Below are positions 35,139 through 46,933 of a stretch of DNA of 64,000 nucleotides, one piece after another. The notes under the pieces are model-generated. The model had not been told where the DNA came from and searched no databases. It saw only the letters and a list, made by a program, of their open reading frames with translations. The stretch comes from Nymphaea colorata. Its lineage: Eukaryota; Streptophyta; Magnoliopsida; Nymphaeales; Nymphaeaceae. The first letter of the stretch is position 1; every line of letters begins with the position of its first letter. A program made the position numbers and the translations under genes. The DNA is taken from assembly GCF_008831285.2 (NCBI RefSeq), contig NC_045140.1, positions 18,288,370 through 18,352,369 of the forward strand, given 5' to 3'.

Positions 35139-35907
35139 TTGGTGCTGAATAACGCCACCTCCTCTTCCGGTCGGTCTGTGGCCAAGCTCGGCCACTCTGT
35201 GGCTCACTTCAGCTTCTTCCAGAACAGTCCCCGATGGACTAAAAACACATTGTCATATGCTTTCTCCACCGAGAACCAAGCATTTGAAAGGGCTCAGCTG
35301 CAAGCGGTATTTAGCAGTGCATTTGCGAGGTGGTCGGCTGTCTCGTCTTTCAACTTTGTTGAGACGACGGACTTGCAGTCGGCGGACATAAAGATCAGGG
35401 GAAGGGGGATGGTAATGCATTGGACGGCAGACTTGGCACACGAGCACATGCATTTGCGCCGGAGGCGGGGATGTGCCATTTAGAAGCCGAGGAGACTTGA
35501 GCTATCGATGCTGCCGGCTCGTCGACACCATCCTCCTTCAATCTTGAGTTTGTTGGCGAGACCGGCCATCTGCTGGGTCTTGAACATTCTACTGTTCCAA
35601 CCGCCAAGATGTGGCCAGAAATCCCACAACAAACAACGAAAGTGAATCTTGATGCTGATGATATCCAAGTCATCCGGACCCTGTATGGTCAAAGGTCCTT
35701 GAGACGGTTTAATTTGCTTGAGAGTTAAGATTGGAGAGCATGAACAGGGGAGCATCAACCTTGCTCATGAAATCAGTGTTTCTACCCTTTCTATTTGTTG
35801 CAGAAGAATTTCTTTTTTTTTTTATTATTATTGAAAATGATCCATTTATGTTAATCTAGTGCTGAATAAGATCAAACATGATCATGAAATCATTCTTGAG
35901 AATCTCT
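35139..35907 (+). pseudogene. Matrix metalloproteinase pseudogene (3' half only)
   Basis: Duplicate of the 3' half and 3' UTR of the intact gene at 40952-41878. Over about 230 bp at 35165-35395 it is about 96% identical, and similarity continues past the stop to about 35907. It begins at the propeptide/catalytic boundary (NATSSSGRSVAKLGHSVAHF), so signal peptide, prodomain and the cysteine switch are absent. The frame is lost at about 35398 through a deletion of about 20 bp around the metal-binding loop. Further on, the sequence equivalent to HEIGHLLGLDH reads GETGHLLGLEH, so the first zinc ligand is gone. It cannot make an active enzyme. No promoter of its own is apparent. Confidence 0.92.
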
Positions 35908-36168
35908 CTGTAGTGCAATTACTTGAGGGAAAGTTTGTAATATTCTTGAGGAACGGCCTAGTGCCAATACAACCTATTTCCACAAAATTAACGAAGATCA
36001 AAGGATTGTCAAGTGCATATGTTTTGATTGTGGCAACTTCTGAAATAATAATATTGATGATTTAGTTTGGTATGTAGTCATTATCTAAGGAAATAAACAA
36101 TCACCTACCTACACGCATCCTGATTTCTATTGAAATGGTCTTTGCACTATTACAGATTACTTTGCTTG

Positions 36169-36326
36169 CAGGGGCAGAACGAGGGCCCCCTCATGTTTTG
36201 AGAAACTAAATTTTACACAATAAACTTTTCAAAAGTGTGAGGTTGGCCCTTGCAAAGCTTATAAAAAATGTAGACCCTTTGCCCGCCCCCATCACCCCCA
36301 AGAACAAAATCCTAGCTCTGCCCCTG
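36169..36326. mobile_element. MITE-like element with 12-16 bp terminal inverted repeats
   Basis: 158 bp, starting CAGGGGCAGAACGAGG and ending with the reverse complement of CAGGGGCAGAGCTAGG. CAGGGG ends suggest a non-autonomous hAT-type element, but the flanking bases (TTTGCTTG left, CTTCCAGT right) show no clear 8-bp duplication. No ORF of its own. Confidence 0.6.
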
Positions 36327-36414
36327 CTTCCAGTTGGCTTCACGAGGCATTTGAGAAGCATAAGCGGGCCAAGCTGTTTGGAGAATGTGCATAGATCGGA
36401 TTTGATTAGGGTAA

Positions 36415-37280
36415 TTATCATTTGGACATATCTAGTTTATTGGATGTTCACATTTTCCGGTTTAAATCTGAATTCAAATTCAATTAAGGGGGCGTTTGAT
36501 ATATCTACAATCATTGAATTTTAGAATCAAAATACTCATTAAAAAAATAGAATTATTGAATAAATAGGGTATTATGTTTCTGAAATTAAGGAACTGAAAC
36601 GTGAAATTTTGCTTCCATTTCAATTTGAAGAGTAATTATGATTCTAGAATTTTCATTCTTGAATCAAAATTCCAAACCAACAAACACCTCTTTCAGAATG
36701 AAAGACAGTATATAACATATCTGAATTTGATATTTACATTTGCAATCCATATTTGATCTGTATATCGCTTTTGTTTTCACAATTTAGTCCAATTTTTTAG
36801 TTTAAATATATAATTGAACCGGAAGTACATTATTATATGTTCAAACCGGCTTTCAAAATGAATAGATATTGGACATAAGGTATTTATTTCAAACTAAATT
36901 CGAAAGATCAATTTTTGACTCATTTATATACGAGTGCCCCTTCAGGATTAACATCTAAACCACTAGTGTCTCAGTCCAAAATTCTTGACTCCAGTACCGG
37001 TGAACAAAGCAAAATTCTAGACTAAACCACTGAACAAAGCTTGAACTAGTTTAGTTAAGCCGCATCTGACACTCTACAATCCAGTTCATAAGATCATAGA
37101 CTAAACCGAAATAATATACTCTGCCAAGGATGAAGATTAATGCTGTGACATTCAATGATTATTAAAATTTCAATTCGGTTATAAGAACAAGGTTGAAGTC
37201 CTGGTAAAATTTGACGAGTGTTGCAAGTACGTTGAAAGTCCATTTGATATCTGATAAGGAAATCCAAGTTCAAGAAAAGA
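36415..37280. repeat. Segmental repeat, copy B
   Basis: Direct-orientation partner of 34070-34715, diverged, and enlarged by the insert at 36488-36690. It lies downstream of the broken metalloproteinase. Confidence 0.7.
36488..36690. mobile_element. MITE-like insertion in segmental repeat B
   Basis: About 203 bp with imperfect terminal inverted repeats: GGGGGCGTTTGATATA on the left, and the right end reads in reverse as GAGGTGTTTGTTGGTTTGG, each followed by TTTTAGAATC/TTTTGATTC. It is absent at the matching place in copy A, so it entered after the duplication. No target duplication identified. Confidence 0.55.
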
Positions 37281-40200
37281 AAATTGGAACGAAGCGATGT
37301 CATGGAATGGGACCTTGGACTTGATCAGGATATGTATGTCGCTCAACGGTGTTACAGATAGATTCATCTCCATTTTTGTGAATAATGAGTGACAAGAAGC
37401 GAAGATGAGACTTTACTTACAAATATAAGCTACTTCATAAACTTCCGTAGAGTTGGCAAATGTCTAGTTTGTCTAAGATTATACTAGCTAGAGAGTTAAT
37501 TGATCAAAAAGAGAAAGAAAAATAACTGTGTAAAGTAACTTAAAATCTAAAATGAACCCGACGGACTAAATGAAAAACAAACTAAAACTTATTGAGGTTC
37601 GGTTCATCGGTTGGAAAAAAAAAAAAGCAAGCTAGAGGATTGCCGACCGGGTAATTTCTACCAGCGAGCCGGATCTGAAATATTTTGGATTTGTTACTGA
37701 TATAAATCTAAAACACCTGAACAGCAACTTAAACGATTAAAGAGATATAACAAAGTAACCTTAGAATAAGAAAAGAAACTTAAACCTAGTGGAACTATTA
37801 AAGAAGAAAATGATAAAATCATTATAGCTATCCCTAAAACAAAATTTAAATCAATAAGAGGAACCCAAAGCAATGCAATAATCAAAGAAGTGGCTAATCT
37901 AACATAAAACCGGCAAGAAAACAACCGAAAACTAATCAAGAAACCGATCCGCTGCTGGAATTTAAAATAATCAACAAAAGGGGCTAAATTATACATTTAA
38001 ACCCACCAAAATGAAACACTGGATGACTGAACATTGGATTTTTATGCTTCTGCAACTGTGCAAAGTAAATACTGACTATGGTATGAAATCAAAAGTACAG
38101 AACAATTTAGGCAAATAAACTACAAGCAAGTTAGATTAAATAAATGGTTCTAGGAGAAGAACGATGAACCCCAAATCCTCTAAACTATAATTCAAGCAAG
38201 AAACAGTCAAAAGAACTCAATTTACCATAATAAAAACCAAAGTTTTGTGTACAATCTGAACACTGCAGCATACAAGGATTTTAACGATTCCCAACGCATA
38301 AAACCCAATTTCTCGTTTAGTACTTGTAAATGATAAGATAAGGTTCCTCTCCTCCTTTAGGCTTCGACTCAATCTGTCGTTTTCCCTTCTTTCCAAGTTA
38401 GGAAGGCAAACCAAGAAGAGGGAGTGACCCCATTTCATAGTTCCTTACAGAGTAGTAAATCCTACAATTTTCTATTCCCCTGCTAGAAGAAATGGCTGAA
38501 GCTGAGGGTCGAAAATGCATGCGATCTCTGTCTTTCTCATATATGCAGATTCTGCAGGTTCACAAGACATAGAGTTCTCGTCGTTTTGTTTTTATAGGTA
38601 ATTGCTTGGTCTTCTAGTTTGGAGAGAACAAAAACCCATGAGAAATTTGTTATTGAGGAAAAGGTAATGAATGTAGCCGATCTCCTTCTTCCGACCACGG
38701 ATCCTTCAATGCTGAATGAGTTGCTCAAGCCTCACAAATTCTGTAGACCATAAAAAAACAACGAAAGTAGGTTTCCCAAATTATGTGATTGCCATTTGTT
38801 TCTTTTTCTTTCCCCTCTGTAGAAGGTTGAACGTGATACTTGGTGGGCAGGTGACTACAAGATCTTGAATCACTGTTGAAAAGGTCAAACCTTGAGATAC
38901 TCTTCAATTTGTGTCAGGCAAAATTGCTACATTCTTTCTGTCCATTTATGTTGTACTTATGACTCACTCAAATAGTTCTCGAATCTATCTCCATAGTTGC
39001 ACTAATTATCACTTTTCCTATCTTGGTTTTGGACCACATGCTTAAAAGAATTAATTAAGATGGCTGTATTCACTGTCTGCATTGAAATCTTACTGTTTAC
39101 TGTTTTTACTTTTATTTGAGCCGAAGTCACCTCAGCAGTTAGTGCTCTGTGCTCTCCTGTTTTTCAGTTACCATTGTCCTGAATTATTTTGAAGACGGAT
39201 CGCACCAAAAGGTTTTTAGACCACCACTACCCAGACAAGTCAATGTCAACAAGCGGCCATGGCAGAAGATTGACTTGAGACTAATACACAATTAACGTAC
39301 GTAAGTTGTCGAGTTCATTGTTGCTGCGTTTTCTTTGGCACCCCATGGCTTGTCAACAGACCCCGTCCTAGTACAAGAGTGTCCCCTTTCTTCTTCAAGA
39401 GGAAGAAACTTTCTCTCTCTCTCCGAGAGAGGAACTCTCTCTCTCTCCCCACCACTGTACTTTACCAGGGCGACTACAGGCAACGCGCGCATCATGATGA
39501 TAATAAATTGGAGTATCAACTGTAAAGATCAGTAGGAGCACTTCAGTGGAGCAGATACATCTATTTAACGAGGAAAAAATAACAGAAATACTTGATGCTC
39601 ATGGTTCAGTTTGTCTCTGCTAATTCAGCAGGGAGATAGTTATTTTGAATGCACAAAAACAAGATTGGTAGACGGACCAAGAACAATATGTTTCCAAGTT
39701 GGATTCAGGTTGTTGATATCTTGAAGTTTATCGAACAGCAAAGAATTTCGGAGTAGAATCTCATGCATGTATCAAGATCAGATTCACTTATACTTGCTTA
39801 ATCGCTCCTTAATTACATGGAATATGATAAAATTAAGGTCAATTACCTAATCAATCTGGCGAGATAAAGGGTCCGACTTGGATATGATGTAAAACGGGTC
39901 GAAATAGAGACTAAAGTGGCCACTCGATGTGATCATTTGCTTTAATGCAATTCATGGCTTCAAAGAAATTCACTTGGATTAGAATTAGCTTACATGCGTA
40001 CCTACATATACGAATATTGCTTAAAGTGATTCTGTTTAACCAGCTTAATGGTAAGAATAGATTTGTCCAAGTTACAAAGGTGAACTGGTGAAAATTATGT
40101 CATGAACGGTAACGTGAATTATACTTAGACAAATAGTGGAGGCTCCATTAAGAAAAGTGCCAAAAATTTAAAAAACAACACTATGCACCCGTTTTTCCTC

Positions 40201-40859
40201 CAATGGATTTTGTGAAGGCTACGTCAAACTCCTTTGGGTCTAGTCGTGAACGTACGTCAGTTCCTCGTCGATTGATTTCGTCCGCTTTCCGATAGACGTA
40301 TCTTCAAATTAGCAGCATGATGTGCGGTGTTGGTCAGGCACAGAAATTTAACGTCATGTTCTTGAGAACTGAGGAGATATGTGAACCATAGAGAGATCAC
40401 TTTTACAAATCAATGAGCAATGGTGGAATAAACTAATTACCTTCAAAATGGTAGCACAAAAAGTTTCCTCTTCTTATCGTTCCCAAAGGTCAAGATTGGT
40501 GTGTGTGTGGAAGATATCAGAGAGAGAGATAGAGATGACTTGGGAGGACGCCGTTGGACGCATATATAGCTTGACCTGGCCTTGCCCAGAAAAGCACTCC
40601 AACACCGAAGCTGTTGAAGCAACTCGATCCGATGACCAAGCAACAGAGGATGTGTACGATTATAGCTTGCCTTTATTATATATTTATATACATATAATTC
40701 GTAATCTTCAACAAAGAGTTGTTCATGACTAATTAATTCGAGACGCGGTCGAAAAAGGAAGGAAGAAGACTCGGGTTCCTTCAAAACCTTTGAACAAGAA
40801 ATATGCAGTCATTATCGATGGAAGTGCTAGGAAATTTTCCTGTAAAGCGATGCGATGCA
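37281..40859. other. Spacer upstream of the first intact metalloproteinase
   Basis: AT-rich with no recognised gene. A poly-A run lies at about 37615. A CT/GA palindromic tract (CTCTCTCCGAGAGAGG) lies at about 39414-39446. Short frames at 37694-37996 (-), 38217-38438 (-) and 40443-40784 (both strands) match no family I know. Confidence 0.45.
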
Positions 40860-40865
40860 TATAAG
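40860..40865 (+). promoter_or_regulatory. TATA box of the first metalloproteinase gene
   Basis: TATAAG lies 92 bp upstream of the ATG at 40952, suggesting transcription from about 40890 and a 5' UTR of about 60 nt. Confidence 0.55.
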
Positions 40866-40951
40866 TACACCACTACGCTTACACGTTGATCACCAAGCCC
40901 CATCATTCCTGTGATCAAATAATCATATTGTTGCCTGATCATACACCCATC

Positions 40952-41878
40952 ATGCATCCTTCACCTCCTTTTGCTGCACTGCTTCTTCTGTGTGCAGCCC
41001 TTTGTTTCTCTGCCACCGAAGCTTTTGGCCATGGCCATGGAAGCCAATGGTGGGACGAGTTCCATGGCCTCGCCGGTTGCCAAAAAGGCCAAAACACCAG
41101 TGGGCTGGATGCCTTGAAGAGATACTTCCAGCATTTCGGTTACCTCCACGACCATGCCAACTGCTCGAATGAATTCGATGATGATCTGGAGGAAGCGATT
41201 CGTCTGTACCAACACAATTTCCATCTCAACGTCACCGGAGTCTTAGACACTCCGACCGTGCAGGAACTTATCAAGCCGAGATGTGGCGTCAAGGACCTCG
41301 TTAACGGCACCTCCCCTTCCGGCCGGTATGTGGCCAAGATCGGCCACTCTGTGGCTCACTTCAGCTTCTTCCAGAACAGTCCCCGATGGACTAAAAACAC
41401 ACTGTCGTATGCTTTCTCCACCGAGAACCAAGCATTTCAAAGGGCTCAGCTGCAAGCGGTCTTTAGCAGTGCATTTGCGAGGTGGTCGGCTGTCTCGTCC
41501 TTCAACTTTGTTGAGACGACGGACTTGCAGTCGGCGGATATAAAGATCAGATTTGCTCGAGGGAATCATGGGGATGGGGCGGCTAATGCATTTACCGGAA
41601 AACTGGGCACGCTAGCACATGCATTTGCGCCGGAGGTGGGGATGTGCCATTTTGATGCCGATGAGACTTGGGCTATCGATGCTGCCGGTTTGTCAACGAT
41701 AAACTCCTTCGATCTCGAGTCCGTTGCCGTCCACGAGATCGGCCATCTGCTGGGTCTTGATCATTCTACTGTTCCAAACGCGATCATGTACCCAAAAATT
41801 CCACAACGAACAAGGAAAGTGAATCTCGACGCTGATGATATACAGGGGATACGGGCCCTGTATGCTCAAGGTCCATGA
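40952..41878 (+). CDS. Matrix metalloproteinase (matrixin, M10A), soluble form, 308 aa
   Basis: Intronless gene. The start is the first ATG of the frame, MHPSPPFAALLLLCAALCFS, a good secretory signal peptide (about residues 1-22). The prodomain follows, with the FDDDLEEAIRLYQ helix typical of plant MMPs and the cysteine switch PRCGVKD at residues 109-115. Then come the mature start FSFFQNSPRW, the structural metal loop (GNHGDG...AHAF), and the catalytic HEIGHLLGLDH with zinc ligands His261, His265 and His271. The Met-turn is AIMYP. The protein stops shortly after DDIQGIRALYAQGP, so unlike most plant MMPs there is no C-terminal anchor and no hemopexin domain. It should be secreted to the apoplast as a zymogen. 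Its nearest relative in the window is the broken copy at 35139. Confidence 0.94.
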   Translation: MHPSPPFAALLLLCAALCFSATEAFGHGHGSQWWDEFHGLAGCQKGQNTSGLDALKRYFQHFGYLHDHANCSNEFDDDLEEAIRLYQHNFHLNVTGVLDTPTVQELIKPRCGVKDLVNGTSPSGRYVAKIGHSVAHFSFFQNSPRWTKNTLSYAFSTENQAFQRAQLQAVFSSAFARWSAVSSFNFVETTDLQSADIKIRFARGNHGDGAANAFTGKLGTLAHAFAPEVGMCHFDADETWAIDAAGLSTINSFDLESVAVHEIGHLLGLDHSTVPNAIMYPKIPQRTRKVNLDADDIQGIRALYAQGP

Positions 41879-44800
41879 GACAGTTCGTCGTTGCCTTGAG
41901 AGTTAAAGATTGGAGAGCATGCATTGGGGAGGGCTGACCCTTGCTCATGAAATCATTGTTTACTACTCTTTCTATTTGTTTTAATAAGAATATTTTTTTA
42001 TTATTATTATTAAGAAAGATCCATATTTGTTAATTTGGTGCTGAATAAGATCACATATGTTCATGAAATTGTACTTGACAATCTGTGTCTGTTTTTCCAA
42101 CCAGATTTTCTATTTTCATGGGACAAGCTCTAGTGCATTGTGTTGGTTTCTTCGATGGTGCACTGTGAATAACAAATTAAGGTGATTATGTGGAATTACC
42201 TTGGGTGCAATGGGTGTGACTATGTCAATTTGTATGGACGTATTGTAGGTGCTTTGCACTATGCAAACTTGACATTAGTTAGTGCATTTGCCTACTCAAT
42301 ATTGGTCTCCAGTAAAAAAGATTTTGCGCTGTCTGAAGGGCACAACAGATCTTGGACTGAGACTTAACTCAGTTGTTCATGTTATGTAAGTGCCTATCTT
42401 GATTCTAGTTAGAATTTGTTGAGAATGCTACATCATAGAGAACCATAAGAGAAGCTACCACTGCTACATAACACACCGATGCCGAATACATGGTAGTTGT
42501 GGATCTAGGTCATTTCAGAAGCTACTTGGTGTGTCAACTGTAGATGGAATTAACTATTGAAGTGTGAACTCACGTTCAAAAAATATAGAACGATAATCTT
42601 TGGGACATGTATCAACTTCACGATCTTGCCTTTTACATTCAATCCAATACATAAAAATAGATTAACATTCGTAAGCAAGAGAAGGTCTTGTAAAGAAAAA
42701 ATCAAGTTCAAGTTGCTTGGTTATGATCCACTAGCTATGTTTCGAACCTAGTTATATGCATAGGTTTGTACACAATTGCATTGTTCATGCTACGTACCCT
42801 TAAAAGCGGGTCAGAGGCTTAATGCAAATGAATCAGAGGTATAGTTGTTTTTCTCTTAAAGGTTGTGTACCGTGCACAGCATGCACGTAACCATCTCTAA
42901 TTGCATTTAACGACGGTAACTCTTCCTAGCACTACAAAAAAGATGGATTTACCTGAAAAATCTCACATCCGTGACCCAGTGAGGTACTTTAAGCTTCACC
43001 CAACATGTTTCCATGAGGAAGCTTCAAAGTTCTTACCAATCTTTAGAGGCTGGAAAGCATATGTTGGGAAGCGTGGGCCTTCCTCACGAAATCTTTCTGT
43101 ATACTATAACAAGGTTGTCTTCTCATTAATTTGGCCTTATGTAGGAGGAATTATTTACCGTTAAACTGTTACTTTTCAAGTACCTTTTGATGGAATGTGG
43201 AGTCTGATCCCCATTTAAGAGGCTTTCCTTGTTTTAGGCAGACCGAATTTCATAAGGACAGCCACTGGAATTGGCGGAAGCCTTTTTTGTGGTGCTAGTC
43301 AATCAAGAACATGGCTTTCAGAATGAGCAGCGCCATTTAGAAGAAGATAAGTTAATATAAGGTTCCGCAGGCTAATTCCTGGAACCGCATGTTTGAAAGC
43401 CTCCAATTTAAGATAATCTCAAATCACTCTGGATCTCATATCCAAGATAAACAAATGCACCTCCTAATGTTTGAATAATTTTTTATGCCCAAAAAAATCT
43501 GGACATTGGTGCAAAGGCTTGTTTAGGATAAAGATGCCTTTGATTTGACAGAAGACGTCGAGGACTGATTGAGAAAAAGATGGAACCATTGATCCGTTCA
43601 AAGGGGGCAGGAAGGATAAACATCTGGAAAGGAAAGCTGCTTTCACATGCTATCATTTGGATATTATATACAAAGAACTTGAGGAATTTGCAAGGTCATG
43701 TTTGAACGCAAGAAAATAAAAACTTTCGCACACAAAAGGATCAGTCAATCAGATGGCCGCGCTCCGAGTAGCGACTGGTCTCTCGCACAAGTCCAAGGAA
43801 AGAAGATTGTGGCGATGTCCAAAAGTGTTCCGTTTCCTACGGACAGACAAGAAACTTTCAAATAACTTTTCAAGCACGAGCTTCGAGAATATTTTCATTC
43901 GGACCGGTGTCATCAGAATCGGTCTCAGGCGATTCACATCAAACCGGTAGCTAATCGATTTGATCGACAAGTTTTCCCTAATGTTTAGTGTTTTTTATAT
44001 TTTTTTGCAAATGGCATTTTTAAGTATTTTTTTGGCAGATTTAACTGGAATCGATGAGTCGGCCGATTCGTCCCTCTGATGGATCGGGTTCACGTATCGG
44101 ATTTCTATAACACTAGAATGGATATGAAACGAAGAAAAGGTCCGTATGGTATGAGGGGCGCTGTTCCCCACGCGCTTTTGCGCAGTTATGAGCGTTGGGC
44201 CGTTTGAGTTTCTCCTCCATTGGACGGTAATGTGACCGTTACCTAATTTTGACGCTGCCAAGCAAGCACCTTTGATGAAATGTGTCACGAAATTTAGGGC
44301 CAATAATGAAATTTTGTCTTATCGGGCATTAATTAAAATGTGTCGTTCAATTTAAAGAAGTTTAGTGCCTATTATGGATTATTGTAGTGTAAAACCCCCG
44401 GTGCATTGTTTAAAGAAAAAATTAAAGACTCGTATTCGAAATTTAGAAATTATAGGTTCCTTTTCCATGTTATGAGTAAGAGTTTTTCCTCATAATGAAA
44501 TTTTATCGTATAAAGGAATGGGAAAAGTCGAGGGGGGGTCACCATTTCATCATCATGGGGAGGATCAAGTCAGCATGTCCTCACACATTGAAAGCAGAAG
44601 CCGCCTTCTTTTTGTAATAAAAAAATGGAACATGTGATTCCCACAATGGGAGCTCTACCGAACATTGTTCAGTTTTCTATTCAACGAAAAGTAGTTAGAG
44701 TTCTGGAAGCACGACATTCACCTAAACGCTTTTGAAATAAGAAAACGCCGCCATCTTTAGTTGACAAGTTCAGATCAAATGTTCTTCTACATAAGTGAAC

Positions 44801-45792
44801 GGGACTGTAGATGGGATTCATTGGGGGATGATTACAGTGATTTGGCCCAGAATTTTCTTGGCAGAAAATACATACAAAGTTGTGAAAGTATGGAAAAGGA
44901 ATATGATTATTTAAAGTTAAGAATGATCAAATAAGGACGTCAATCGATCGAACTAATTGAATCCAATGTGCTCTTTAATTGCCATAGTAGATTTATCTAT
45001 TGCTCACATAGTTAGATTTGAAATATGAGTAAAGAAAAGTTTAGATTACATCTAAATCTGACTTTTGAATGAACAACCCAATCTGACCCATATTATGATA
45101 TGTTAAAAACTGACTTTCAAAATAAGATCATATTAGATGTATGTTGTCTATTTGAAATTGAATTTGAATCCATATCCGAATGTGGTTAGATATTTGTTCA
45201 AATTGAATCCAAATTCGATTGAAATCCAATCCTCGGCTGGGTATCAGATTTCAGTCATATCCATTAGCATCTCTGTGAAAAGGTACACAACTGAGTTGGC
45301 TATCTGATCAAATGATTGAACCAAGCAACGTACAGGGGCTTGATACGCGGTCCACTTCAAGTCCCACTTAGTTCCAAGTTTGGCAATTGGATTTAGCTAG
45401 ACACGTTTTGGATCTTATTAGAAGAAATCGAGCAGCTAACAAACCCTGAAACTTCATGGGGATCATCTGAGCCATCAATTCTAAGCATATCAATGATAGA
45501 GATTAAATCGAAAATATAAAAGTTCAACTGTTTTTCAAGATACAAAAATGAGTATATACACAGGGAAGGCCTGTAGATGACCTTAACAATTAGCACTAAT
45601 GGTTGTTTATTAAGTGGCCCAATATTTGGTGATCCATATGGAAAAAAGAAAAAAAACTTCTTGTTCCTTTGACTTTGACGAGGGAAGCCCCGAGAAGTCA
45701 TGAGGAGTAGTAGAACCTCACGTCTCTTGGCAGCCACCCTGAGAGAAGGAAGGAAAGGAAACTTCCTCACCAACAAAAGCCTGCTTCTCACA
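41879..45792. other. Spacer between the two metalloproteinase genes
   Basis: Begins with the 3' UTR of the upstream gene, which resembles the flank of the pseudogene to about 42080. The rest is AT-rich. 45010-45240 carries the dispersed A/T-rich repeat. Short open frames at 42901-43164 and 43753-43950 match nothing I recognise. No gene is supported. Confidence 0.45.
45010..45240. repeat. Dispersed A/T-rich repeat (copy 2)
   Basis: Contains GAATTTGAATCCATATCCGA and TTGAATCCAAATTCG, wording shared with 31500-31665 and 54840-55260. Confidence 0.45.
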
Positions 45793-45801
45793 TTTATATA
45801 T
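45793..45801 (+). promoter_or_regulatory. TATA box of the second metalloproteinase gene
   Basis: TTTATATATAC-type box, about 70 bp upstream of the ATG at 45866. Confidence 0.6.
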
Positions 45802-45865
45802 ACATTTGTGCTTGAGCCATGCCAAACATTTTTCTTCCCTGTATCTATCTCTCAAGGAGTCCCCA

Positions 45866-46933
45866 ATGAGGACTTCTTCTTCAATCTCAGGTCTACTGCT
45901 GGTTCTTCTCTTGAGCTTCTCCGGCCGCACCTTTGTCTCCGGTGGCTTTGATTTCCCCTTTGAAGATGTCAACCAGGCATGGAGAGGCTTCCTCAATTTG
46001 TCCGGCTGCCACAAGGGAGAGAACGTCACGGGGCTCGACGCCGTAAAGAAGTATTTCCAGCAATTTGGTTACCTTACGAACGGCGATGACTCGGATGAGT
46101 TCGACGACGATCTCGAGAAAGCCCTCCAAATTTACCAGACTAATTTCGATTTGAACATCACCGGGTCATTGGACAATGAAACATTGCAGCAGCTGGTCAA
46201 GCCCAGGTGCGGCGTCGGAGACATTATCAACGGCACCTCTTCCATGAAATACGGCCGGAGACTTGCGGCCGTCGGCCACTCCGTCGCCCACTACTCCTTC
46301 TTCCCGGGCAGGCCCAGTTGGCCGCGGCAGGCGAGCCTGACGTACGCGTTCTCGCTGTCGAACCAGCCCTTCACCGCAGAGCAGCTCCGGCCGATCATCG
46401 TTCGATCATTTGCCAGGTGGGAGGCAGCCACGACGCTCAAGTTCTCGGAGGTTTCCGACTACTCGTCGGCCAACTTGCGGATCGCGTTCTTCCGAGGAGA
46501 TCACGGCGATGGGGAGCCGTTCGATGGGCCGCTGGGGACGCTCGCTCACGCATTCTCCCCGGAGAATGGGCGCCTCCACTTCGACGCAGCCGAGAATTGG
46601 GTGATCGACGTCGCCGGCCTGTCGGCGGCGGGGACGGTCGATCTCGAGTCGGTGATGGTCCACGAGATCGGCCATCTGCTTGGTCTGGGTCATTCCTCGG
46701 TTAGGGAGTCCGTCATGTTCCCCACCCTGTTGACGGGGACGAAGAAGGTGGATTTGCATTCAGACGATGTCCAAGGAATTCAGCTTCTCTATGGAGGAAA
46801 CCCCCGTGGAAACGTCTCTACTCCTAGCCAACAGAGCGAACGTTCTAGCGATGCTTCTTCCCTCTTTTGGAGTCCTCTCCTCAGCTGCTTTACAATCATA
46901 CTTTCCATCATTTTCCTTTCCTTCCCTCTGTAA
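45866..46933 (+). CDS. Matrix metalloproteinase (matrixin, M10A), probably GPI-anchored, 355 aa
   Basis: Intronless gene. The first ATG of the frame gives MRTSSSISGLLLVLLLSFSG, a signal peptide. The prodomain contains FDDDLEKALQIYQ and ends with the cysteine switch PRCGVGD at residues 113-119. The mature domain starts near YSFFPGRPSW. The structural metal loop is GDHGDGEPFDG...AHAF. The catalytic site is HEIGHLLGLGH with ligands His266, His270 and His276, and the Met-turn is SVMFP. After the catalytic domain comes a Ser-rich spacer (TPSQQSERSSDASS) and a hydrophobic tail ending the protein (CFTIILSIIFLSFPL), the form of a GPI-attachment signal, as in most Arabidopsis MMPs. Inferred place: outer face of the plasma membrane. 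It is clearly more diverged from the 40952 gene than that gene is from the pseudogene, and it is more GC-rich. Confidence 0.95.
   Translation: MRTSSSISGLLLVLLLSFSGRTFVSGGFDFPFEDVNQAWRGFLNLSGCHKGENVTGLDAVKKYFQQFGYLTNGDDSDEFDDDLEKALQIYQTNFDLNITGSLDNETLQQLVKPRCGVGDIINGTSSMKYGRRLAAVGHSVAHYSFFPGRPSWPRQASLTYAFSLSNQPFTAEQLRPIIVRSFARWEAATTLKFSEVSDYSSANLRIAFFRGDHGDGEPFDGPLGTLAHAFSPENGRLHFDAAENWVIDVAGLSAAGTVDLESVMVHEIGHLLGLGHSSVRESVMFPTLLTGTKKVDLHSDDVQGIQLLYGGNPRGNVSTPSQQSERSSDASSLFWSPLLSCFTIILSIIFLSFPL

Noticed and set aside
40443-40784. Frames upstream of the first metalloproteinase
   Set aside because: No recognisable domain, and both strands are open; treated as promoter-proximal spacer.
40886-40951. 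N-terminal extension of the first metalloproteinase frame
   Set aside because: It would need a TTG start; the first ATG at 40952 begins a good signal peptide. The same reasoning moves the second gene's start from 45806 to 45866.
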